Below are positions 60,777-64,000 of a DNA stretch of 64,000 nucleotides, piece by piece (within the stretch, counting starts at the first letter, position 1; every line of letters begins with the position of its first letter). The position numbers and the translations under genes were made by a program. Where the stretch lies: positions 21,262,001 through 21,326,000 of the forward strand of contig CM041553.1 in NCBI GenBank assembly GCA_023238725.1, read 5' to 3'. The notes beneath the pieces are model-generated. The model was not told where the DNA came from, did no database searches, and saw only the letters and a program-made list of their open reading frames with translations. This DNA is from Scortum barcoo (taxonomy: Eukaryota; Chordata; Actinopteri; Centrarchiformes; Terapontidae).

Positions 60777-62921
60777 ACTGGCATATGAAAGGCAGGATGT
60801 TGACCTCAGCCTGTGTCTCCCAGGTCCAAATCTCTAGTGACTGCTACTCAGGCTAACAGCTGCTGCATCTGGGGCACACACATACACACACCATGCGTGC
60901 ACAGAGTGGCTGAGACGTTCAGCTGTTGTCCACAGGCTGCCTGAATGGCCATAACATCCCAAGGTTAAAACCCCAACATGTTAGAGAACAGGAGTCAGAC
61001 TATTTATGGATGAGTGGTTTTGTGTTTCCATTTTAAAAGGAATAGTTCAACATTTTGGGACTTTCTAGGAGTTAGATGAGAAGACCTGCCTCCACAAGCA
61101 GGTTTGAATACTACATTTGGAGCTACAGCTAGAGGGCAATTAGCTTGTCTTAGCATAAAGACTGAAAGCAGGGTCTGGCTCTCTTATGTTAAGAAATGTT
61201 AAACTTTTGTGCTTGAGAGACATTTATCAGAACCAACCATCACTGTTGCCTCGATTCACCACATCAGGAGAAGGGCTATGCTGTGAGCGGGAGCCAAAGG
61301 AGTCCAGACTGTCAAAAATAAAAAGACAATATAGATCAAAAATCATTTTACTGCTTAACATTGTAAAATCACATGTGAGGCATTTACTTTGGTGGAACTG
61401 TACGTAATTTTAAAGTTCGGGTTAAGTAAACAGTTGTATTCAACTTCTCATCTGAAATACTTTAGGTGTGTGCGTTCGCATACTGGGGCATGTGTGAATG
61501 TGTGAGGGTGTGCTGACAGATGTCTCTCACCTGTCTAGGGAGTTGTCGCGAGTGTGACGTGGTGGAGAGAGCGACTCACTCCGCTCTGAGTCCCAGCAGT
61601 CATAGCCGCTGTCTCTAACGCTGCGTTTCTGTGTACTCTCCGCTACTTCCTCCGTCTCCTACAAACACACACACGCACACAAACACAAATCAGCCATCAG
61701 GACAATTTATGGAGAATGTATAAAGTGGGAAAGATGCACGGAGATGCTCACTTAGGAGACAATAAATGAGTTGAAGAATTGATGTCAAAGGGCTAGGAAC
61801 AAAAAAATAAAGAAATGTTTGCTCATTGTCTTGAGCAGACTTCCAATTGATCCGACAGATAATAATGTGCAAAGCCAATCTTCTTTCTAAACTCATATCC
61901 TGTTTCTCTTTTCCCTCTCTCCCTGAAATAGGAGTAGCTGTGGCGTTACAAAAACAAAAATGTGTTTGTCTCCTGTCCCGTGTGTCTCTCCTGCACCCCA
62001 ACAAAGACAGGAAGCTAACAAATCCATCCCCCGCACCTCCTCCATGCTGCTATCTGTCTTTCTGTCTGTCTCCCTCTCCTCCCCCTCCCTGCCCCGTTGT
62101 CCTCGCTGTGCTCACTCACCACCTTCATTTGTGCAAGAAGCCCTTCAAACTCCTTGAGGTTGAGAGTAGGGCCACTGTAGGAGGCACAGCCGCTGGCAGC
62201 CTTCCCGAGCCAGAACACTGTGTTCAGCACCTGAGAGACATCGATATGGGGTTTGGTGCGTATTCATAAATGCTAAACATGCTCACACAGAATATAAAGC
62301 CAAAGACTACAAACAAAAGAGCAATAAATCCTCACATTTTTCAGTTTGCGGTTGCAGTCCGAGTCCCTGATGAGAGAGAGAAGCGTCTTACTGTCATGTG
62401 ATACGACAATAAACTGGACATGAGCAGGAGTAAAAAGCCACACACATGCCGGCAGTATTTACTTGAGGTTAGCTCGTATGGAAGTGTCTTGCAAGTCCCC
62501 AGGGTCAAACAACTGGGAGCCCCTCAGGCCCAACTCCTCACAGCCCCGCAGGAAGACTGACAGGTTGTCCTAGAGGAGACAGCAGGGGACCACAGATAGT
62601 CAGACTCTATCACTTTGACGAACGGAGTGGTTTACAGTGCTGAGTGTCACACCAGAGAGTGTCTTCTTACCAGCCCAGCGATGGGGGTGGGCAGTCTGTT
62701 GATCTTCTTGACCAGCCCTGGTTTGATTGCACTCAGCAGCCTGCGTGGAGGAGGGGAGAGGCAGAGATTTATTGAGTCTTAGAGGAGTTTATGTGTGTTG
62801 TTGCGACTTCAGACATCAAAAACCGAGTGGGTGTGATGTCACAGGCTTACTCGCATAACAGGATGCCGTTCTCCAATCCGCTGCGGAAGTCCTTGTCTCC
62901 AAAGCTCTTCCCTGTTACAGC
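42323..62921 (-). CDS. limch1: LIM and calponin-homology domains protein 1, 30 exons, N-terminus off the right edge
   Basis: Family knowledge: LIMCH1 is an actin stress-fibre and cell-junction protein that binds and activates non-muscle myosin II. Seen: thirty minus-strand exons join in phase into 1,719 residues plus a TGA at 42323. Window residues 1-122 cover the CH domain from GKSFGDKDF to LNLKEFEGLL (CH start outside). About 190-980 is a long disordered region with five PDxxxDDxxARR modules and acidic runs. Near 983-1080 are coiled coils (DLARWKNRRR, SIKTYKEIVEEK). About 1448-1516 is WVWDPNEERKRLE with a charged coiled coil. Residues 1650-1705 form a complete LIM domain. The protein end GQPTML matches the family end QPTTL. 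LMO7, the paralogue, fits less well: WLGKAASGCASYSGPTLNLK and SGYDCWDSERSESLSPPRH are LIMCH1-like. Which fish duplicate (a or b) this is cannot be told from here. Confidence 0.95.
42605..43073 (+). repeat. Fish repeat (AAGTAAAAGT...TTTCCACCATTG), copy 3
   Basis: The longest copy: TTACTTTAGTAAAAGCAGTA, GAAGTAAAAGTCCTGTGTTC, TGTAGTGGAGTAGAAGTAGC and end GCTTTCCACCATTG. It fills most of the intron between LIMCH1 exons w29 and w30. Confidence 0.65.
43601..43703 (-). CDS. limch1: LIMCH1 exon w29 (second half of LIM domain)
   Basis: Encodes CGVCNGQLGDATAGTDVRLR, then NGLLSCHECYIASR plus one base. The CGVC and CHEC ligand pairs complete the second zinc finger. Acceptor TCCTTCAG, donor CGGG|GTGAGA. 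Confidence 0.95.
44013..44121 (-). CDS. limch1: LIMCH1 exon w28 (first half of LIM domain)
   Basis: Encodes CVSGKRLCSGCSQPLGKGAA, then MIIDTLGLFFHIQCFK. Zinc ligands CSGC and HIQC of the first finger are present. The acceptor here is GTGTGTAG at 44122; a second AG nine bases later (exon from 44112) is also in phase and removes R-C-V. Donor AAG|GTACTG. Confidence 0.92.
44280..44354 (-). CDS. limch1: LIMCH1 exon w27 (Ser/Pro-rich linker)
   Basis: 24 codons, SESHDAVTGKQKSSTSSPQP then PSPS. Acceptor GTACCACAG, donor AGCAG|GTGAAG. Phase 2 at both ends, so it can be skipped in frame. Confidence 0.85.
45098..45197 (-). CDS. limch1: LIMCH1 exon w26
   Basis: Encodes SACDGEPSKKQELWKTASLD, then RNPQLNQPHTVK. 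Acceptor TATTTCTGTAG, donor AAAAG|GTAAAA. Phase 1 in, phase 2 out. The KTASLDRNPQLNQ segment is typical of the linker before the LIM domain in LMO7/LIMCH1. Confidence 0.9.
45310..45508 (-). CDS. limch1: LIMCH1 exon w25
   Basis: Starts ERKILEETVTPLNPTGLLNQ and continues as Gln/Ser/Asn-rich sequence to HASKLHFFQ plus one base. Acceptor ATCTTCCAG, donor CAGG|GTGAGC. Phase 0 in, phase 1 out. Confidence 0.92.
45604..45696 (-). CDS. limch1: LIMCH1 exon w24 (coiled-coil)
   Basis: 31 codons, EQYEREQEKLKKEWEKAQLE then VEEEERKHNEE, a continuous charged helix. Acceptor TCTCTGCAG, donor GAG|GTACAG. Phase 0 at both ends. Confidence 0.95.
45840..45953 (-). CDS. limch1: LIMCH1 exon w23 (WVWDPNEERKRLE)
   Basis: 38 codons: IETPMLNLAKRVNHWVWDPN, then EERKRLEMWQQEQERLLQ. 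Acceptor CTGGGTAG, donor CAG|GTACAC. Phase 0 at both ends. F/WxWDPEEER..QEKWQQEQERLLQ is a LIMCH1 hallmark. Confidence 0.95.
46139..46164 (-). CDS. limch1: LIMCH1 exon w22 (26-base micro-exon)
   Basis: Encodes EGLEESSVS. Acceptor TTTTTTTGCCACAG, donor TCT|GTGAGT. It converts phase 1 from w21 to phase 0 for w23, so w21 and w22 must be used together or both skipped. Confidence 0.72.
46262..46364 (-). CDS. limch1: LIMCH1 exon w21
   Basis: 34 codons plus one base: VNGASGLSGRPAEENKAQPA then VSPSSMQEYSPTVT. Acceptor GACTTTCAG, donor ACAG|GTAAAA. Phase 0 in, phase 1 out. Little family similarity; the call rests on splice sites and phase. Confidence 0.75.
47438..47767 (-). CDS. limch1: LIMCH1 exon w20 (VRVNGE)
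   Basis: 110 codons. Starts MDGLVRVNGEATEDLSASTP (family DGKVSVNGE). It contains two tandem copies of a KDVPxxQT motif (DVPSKQTDKDVPPEQT) and ends VTELTQTVVEPLHPDIQSNG-Q. Acceptor CACTCAG, donor CAG|GTGATG. Phase 0 at both ends. Confidence 0.9.
48575..49220 (-). CDS. limch1: LIMCH1 exon w19 (large Pro/Ser-rich exon)
   Basis: The largest exon, 646 bases. It starts ERREAELCEAYRNAATPEEA and RFTISDATLDSLKLP, both conserved. A long Pro/Gln/Glu-rich disordered stretch follows, then PRPVPLLAAKPYCQPRSTQS and HKPVK. Acceptor CTTTCTAG, donor AAG|GTGGGG. Phase 2 in, phase 0 out. Confidence 0.92.
49342..49499 (-). CDS. limch1: LIMCH1 exon w18 (coiled-coil)
   Basis: Encodes DLARWKNRRRSASQELIKKE, then EERKRIEKRMKEEASDSNKR and KSIKTYKEIVEE plus two bases. 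Acceptor CTGTGACAG, donor AGAA|GTAAGA. Highly charged helix, strongly conserved in LIMCH1/LMO7. Confidence 0.94.
49642..49771 (-). CDS. limch1: LIMCH1 exon w17
   Basis: Encodes SVSMGDMLNEDEVGHLPTLS, then QSRYERMHEQYNNFLEDEDH-WQD. Acceptor CTCTTCAG, donor GAC|GTAAGA. Phase 2 in, phase 0 out. EDxxWQDDLARWK spans this exon and the next, as in the family. Confidence 0.93.
50585..50623 (-). CDS. limch1: LIMCH1 exon w16 (micro-exon MSRRVAFMSEDT)
   Basis: A 39-base exon with acceptor TGTTTTAG and donor CTGA|GTAAGT. The residues match the mammalian LIMCH1 segment. Phase 2 at both ends, so it can be skipped in frame. Confidence 0.92.
50896..51243 (-). CDS. limch1: LIMCH1 exon w15 (Lys/Glu-rich, FWLDDDDLPPM)
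   Basis: Encodes GTVTVAAEPQTPPSKATTLR, a charged EKRVEEKVEERKRDVNEEP stretch and KKPFWLDDDDLPPM plus two bases. Acceptor GGGTTTTAG, donor ATGAT|GTGAGA. Phase 2 at both ends. The FWLDDDDLPP end leads into MMSRRVAFMSEDTE, shared with mammalian LIMCH1. Confidence 0.9.
52006..52350 (-). CDS. limch1: LIMCH1 exon w14 (module 5, PDLEKDDMMARRT)
   Basis: Encodes RFSHRTEQQQPRVPMETAQP, the acidic REFDEDEDEYDENEPV, PDLEKDDMMARRTRSFQKSS, NQFLPVPGSVKYN and PKLTEKMTSE. Acceptor CAATCACAG, donor GAGAG|GTATTT. A second possible donor (ACTA|GTGAGA) just upstream would break phase. Phase 2 at both ends. Confidence 0.9.
52466..52846 (-). CDS. limch1: LIMCH1 exon w13 (module 4, PDLQKDDMMARRT)
   Basis: Encodes LSSMCTHSQDLNQTSPPSAD, ELDARMAQYKRRAEEEEDEE with a long Glu/Asp run, RIPDLQKDDMMARRTGVFHK, YNRFLPLP and a basic tail. 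Acceptor GTTGCTGCAG, donor GCCAG|GTGGGC. Phase 2 at both ends, 127 codons. Confidence 0.9.
53120..53520 (+). repeat. Fish repeat (CACAGGTTGTCTC...ATATC), copy 1
   Basis: Contains CAGAAATGCATAAAATATGC, CCACAGGTTGTCTCTACAGC, CAAATATTGTTTGCCAACTT and TCATCATCTATGTAATG. It shares all these blocks with the copy at 55570-55900. Lies in the LIMCH1 intron between w12 and w13. Confidence 0.6.
53814..54071 (-). CDS. limch1: LIMCH1 exon w12 (VTFGGVTEIEQP)
   Basis: Encodes EASPAPVCQACLEKNYGSSF, then KVVTFGGVTEIEQPIDTVTS, SSEGEETELLRRLLSKATVA and MPTIGLGSQLSERER. Acceptor GTATTTACAG, donor CGCAG|GTATGG. Phase 2 at both ends. Contains no PDxxKDD module. The CxxC pair (CQAC) has no partner and is probably not a zinc site. 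Confidence 0.86.
54860..55120 (+). repeat. Fish repeat (TTAGCTTAGCACAAAGACTGG), copy 1
   Basis: Contains CTCTCTTAGATGAAAAGATC, AAGCTACAGTCAGAAGCCGA, GCTTAGCACAAAGACTGGAA and CACTAATTAACACAGTATG. This is a well-known percomorph repeat. Copy 2 lies at 61039. Confidence 0.65.
55570..55900 (+). repeat. Fish repeat (CACAGGTTGTCTC family), copy 2
   Basis: Contains CAGAAATGCAAAAAATATGC, CTACAGGTTGTCTCCATAGG, CATGATATTGATATGAGAGT and CTCATCAACTATGTAATG, in the same order as the copy at 53120. Lies in the LIMCH1 intron between w11 and w12. Confidence 0.6.
56178..56447 (-). CDS. limch1: LIMCH1 exon w11 (module 3, KDDLAQRR)
   Basis: Encodes EKEDIPDIITRRDNPFLNSA, an acidic run EEEDEEEEGEEG, IPNKQKDDLAQRRTQSR and MSQADMQKWERLKMTEP. 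Acceptor CTGAACAG, donor CCCAG|GTGCCC. Phase 2 at both ends, 90 codons. The QKWERL tail parallels DRERWEGI of the previous exon, suggesting exon duplication. Confidence 0.88.
56642..56950 (-). CDS. limch1: LIMCH1 exon w10 (module 2, PDVRRDDLASRR)
   Basis: Encodes PPTMEEQEVRSPSPNIILRC, an acidic SEGEEEAEVRKV stretch, PDVRRDDLASRRANRGP, HQFVPPP and a KDRERWEGIRRASQQTLQEK tail. Acceptor CTCTAACCCCAG, donor ACCAG|GTTAGC. Phase 2 at both ends, 103 codons. Confidence 0.88.
57459..57665 (-). CDS. limch1: LIMCH1 exon w9 (coiled-coil, KTVTWAP)
   Basis: Encodes QPQATPEQGKRTGPHHKTPK, TVTWAPESNEEKLKHEEEKM, TQEMLEQRRLEKLKKAGIKV and LPAAVRYS. Acceptor GTTCCCCCAG, donor AGCAG|GTCAGG. Phase 2 at both ends. 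The charged middle is a predicted coiled coil. Skippable without a frame shift. Confidence 0.82.
57838..58039 (-). CDS. limch1: LIMCH1 exon w8 (module 1, PDVRKDDMLARRT)
   Basis: Encodes GRGSDSEVDAPGRRPDVRKD, then DMLARRTASSESRSSIPFNQ, FLPNRSNASSYIP and a basic tail TPRRKPHTEEGEQR. Acceptor GCTCCCAG, donor CGAAG|GTAATG. Phase 1 in, phase 2 out. A 205-codon open frame crosses this exon in a different frame and is not the coding one. Confidence 0.93.
58608..60232 (-). mobile_element. Tc1-like DNA transposon in LIMCH1 intron
   Basis: The ends CAGTGCATGTGGAATGTATT (left) and CAGTGCATCCGGAAAGTATT (right, complement) continue as roughly 200-base inverted repeats sharing TTTTTCCACATTTTGTTATG and AAATTCATTTTCTTCCTCAA. 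The TA duplications are at 58606-58607 and 60233-60234. The length is 1,625 bases. It sits between LIMCH1 exons w7 and w8, in the same orientation as the gene. Its sequence is unrelated to the element at 23.3 kb. Confidence 0.93.
58819..59842 (-). pseudogene. Broken Tc1-like transposase (DD34E family)
   Basis: The start is ATG at 59842 (MKSKELSVDLRDRIVSRHKS). Then comes VTKNPMVTLSELQRTS, the first catalytic D in WSDETKIELFG, GGGSIMLWGCF, the second D in FQQDNDPKHTAK, and E in DLNPTEHLW. Two stop codons (TAG) fall between the last two catalytic residues, frame breaks occur near the N-terminal third and around 59220-59380, and the terminal TKY-stop is at 58819. The family normally has a single uninterrupted reading frame of about 340 codons, so this copy is dead. 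Confidence 0.88.
60730..60771. repeat. AC dinucleotide microsatellite
   Basis: About 21 AC units in the LIMCH1 intron between w7 and w8, 500 bases beyond the Tc1 element. Confidence 0.95.
61039..61190 (+). repeat. Fish repeat (TTAGCTTGTCTTAGCATAAAGACTG), copy 2
   Basis: Starts GGAATAGTTCAACATTTTGG, then GAGTTAGATGAGAAGACCTG and GTCTTAGCATAAAGACTGAA. It is truncated and ends about 50 bases from LIMCH1 exon w7. Confidence 0.65.
61238..61308 (-). CDS. limch1: LIMCH1 exon w7
   Basis: Encodes LDSFGSRSQHSPSPDVVNRG-NSD plus one base, matching the family SLDSFGSRS..SPDVV. Acceptor TTTTTGACAG, donor GATG|GTTGGT. The donor is weak, but the exit phase 1 is what the next exon needs. A fish repeat ends about 50 bases downstream of the donor. 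Confidence 0.88.
61531..61658 (-). CDS. limch1: LIMCH1 exon w6
   Basis: Encodes ETEEVAESTQKRSVRDSGYD, then CWDSERSESLSPPRHTRDNS-LD. Acceptor GTTTGTAG, donor CAG|GTGAGA. Phase 0 in, phase 2 out. SGYxDCWDSERS..LSPPRH is a LIMCH1-specific Ser-rich segment, a likely phosphorylation cluster by inference. Confidence 0.95.
62120..62230 (-). CDS. limch1: LIMCH1 exon w5 (end of CH domain)
   Basis: 37 codons, VLNTVFWLGKAASGCASYSG then PTLNLKEFEGLLAQMKV. Acceptor CTCTCAG, donor GTG|GTGAGT, phase 0 at both ends. An AAG|GTGGTG donor three bases upstream is possible and would drop only V. Confidence 0.94.
62336..62366 (-). CDS. limch1: LIMCH1 exon w4 (CH domain micro-exon)
   Basis: A 31-base exon, DSDCNRKLKN, with acceptor CTCATCAG and donor AAT|GTGAGG. 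Phase 2 in, phase 0 out. It corresponds to the family segment that ends RKLKN just before VL..TVFWLG. Confidence 0.9.
62463..62569 (-). CDS. limch1: LIMCH1 exon w3 (CH domain)
   Basis: Encodes DNLSVFLRGCEELGLRGSQL, then FDPGDLQDTSIRANL plus two bases. Acceptor CTCCTCTAG, donor TCAA|GTAAAT. The LFDPxDLQDT motif is diagnostic of LIMCH1/LMO7-type CH domains. Confidence 0.94.
62671..62740 (-). CDS. limch1: LIMCH1 exon w2 (CH domain)
   Basis: Encodes LLSAIKPGLVKKINRLPTPI-AGL. Acceptor CCACGCAG, donor CTG|GTAAGA. Phase 2 in, phase 0 out. IKPG..KKIN is a CH-domain signature. Confidence 0.95.
62851..62921 (-). CDS. limch1: LIMCH1 exon w1 (CH domain)
   Basis: First LIMCH1 exon in the window. Encodes AVTGKSFGDKDFRSGLENGI-LLC plus two bases. 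Acceptor CTCACCCAG, donor GCGA|GTAAGC. Earlier CH exons and the start codon are beyond 64000. Confidence 0.93.
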
Positions 62922-64000
62922 CTGGGTGAGGAGGACAGGAAGAGACAGATGTAAGGGAGGAGGTCTGGACCTGCAGCTGCAACTGACAATTATTTTATCA
63001 GTATCTTATCACGTTTGTTATTTTTTGTGAACCTATATATATCTATAAATCACTGTTTGTCCGACAATCTGACTACTAACTGTCTTCAAACAGAGAATAT
63101 TTGGCATTTTTACTTGATAAATGCCTTCAATAAATATTTTATACCCATAATTGTTTTTTGTCTTCTTGAACCAAATTTTCAAAGGACATTATTTTTTTAA
63201 AGACTTAATGAGCCCAAACATTACTCTTCTACCTTCCACTTTCTGAGGATGGGCAGATCTAATACATCTGATCAGTATCAGTGCCAATACACCAAATTTA
63301 GCTATAATGTGATAAAGCTACATCAATTATAATTTAATAAAAAATAAATATGTTATCTATTTTTTTATTTATTTATTTATTTAATAAGTTAGGGTGGGCT
63401 ACCGACTTGCAGCAATCCATGTCCTCATTTTACCTGACATTAAGAGAGTCCTACTGTTCTGTACAGTGAGGTATGTGTATTTTAAAAAAGAGCACTAGTA
63501 TCAGACTGGACTGGATGTGACAATTTAAAACATCACAGAATCACAAAATCACAAATAGAAATTAAATATACAACAGAGCTGATGAGAAAATGAGAAAGAA
63601 TGACATGCAGAGGAGATTGATGGTAGATTAATGCAACATTTTAAACCCCATTTTGCCAATCATTGAAACACCACATAACACGACACTACTCTGATGTCCA
63701 GCCTGCGAAATCAGTCTTGATCTCACTGAAAATTCCTGCATGAACAAAGCGTAACCAGTGAATTATTTACTTAACTATCTCTGAAATCCAACAATTTCTA
63801 GTACTGCAATATCCCCCAAAATGACAGCATTACCCTCTTTTTTTAACCATGTTGCTCTTCTTATCAGTGCCATTAAAAACATTAAAACAAGCTATTCTGT
63901 GATCATCATTGACAATAAATTAATCATTTGAGTCATTTATCCAAATAATTTAAACAAACATTATGTGATTCTATCAGCTCAAATGTAAAGGCTTGCTTTT
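62922..64000. other. limch1: LIMCH1 intron at the right edge
   Basis: Intron upstream of w1, AT-rich, with a TTTA repeat near 63360-63383. No exon of the first part of the CH domain was found inside, so the preceding exon must lie beyond 64000. Confidence 0.7.

Noticed and set aside
42323..62921. LMO7 instead of LIMCH1
   Set aside because: The CH domain end, the SGYxDCWDSERS segment, WVWDPNEERKRLE and the short C-terminus match LIMCH1 better. The PDZ domain expected between the coiled coils in LMO7 was not seen.

Overview
The window is vertebrate nuclear DNA, most likely from a percomorph-type teleost fish. It holds many short exons in GT-AG introns, a CpG-rich promoter, CA/GA microsatellites, two decayed Tc1/mariner transposons, and diverged copies of several interspersed repeat families that I recognise from spiny-rayed fish. 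Two multi-exon genes occupy it, both on the minus strand and head to tail. Most long open frames in the region are intronic or antisense noise. I placed exons by translating the minus strand, requiring AG/GT borders, and checking that every exon-exon phase joins.

Right part (about 41-64 kb): LIMCH1 (LIM and calponin-homology domains 1), transcribed right to left. Thirty coding exons (62921 down to 42323) join without a frame break into at least 1,719 residues. They encode most of a CH domain (its first exons lie beyond the right edge), a long disordered region with repeated PDxxKDDMxARRT modules, coiled-coil blocks and a C-terminal LIM domain. Eight consecutive exons (57665-50585) are phase 2-2 and multiples of three, so they could act as a cassette block. 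A decayed Tc1 element lies in the intron at 58.6-60.2 kb.

Middle (about 38.0-41 kb): the presumed LIMCH1 3' UTR, then an AT-rich intergenic stretch with a 105-bp tandem repeat and two copies of one fish repeat, ending at a CpG-rich promoter near 38.04-38.41 kb.

Left part (1-38 kb): ARHGAP10 (GRAF2), with the start codon at 37846. Twenty exons join into 673 residues: BAR domain, PH domain, RhoGAP domain with its arginine finger, and the start of the Pro/Ser-rich linker. The C-terminal SH3 exons lie beyond the left edge. Intron 1 is about 15 kb and contains a second, unrelated Tc1-type element (DD35E spacing) at 23.3-24.9 kb.

Both proteins are known to act on actomyosin: ARHGAP10 as a membrane-binding GAP for RhoA/Cdc42, LIMCH1 as a non-muscle myosin II activator. 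No tRNA, rRNA, CRISPR array or bacterial-type operon was seen. The most noteworthy observations are the symmetric modular exon block in LIMCH1, the perfect 22-bp hairpin in an ARHGAP10 intron, the divergent PH-RhoGAP linker exon, and the tandem acceptors on a TG repeat before the LIM exon.
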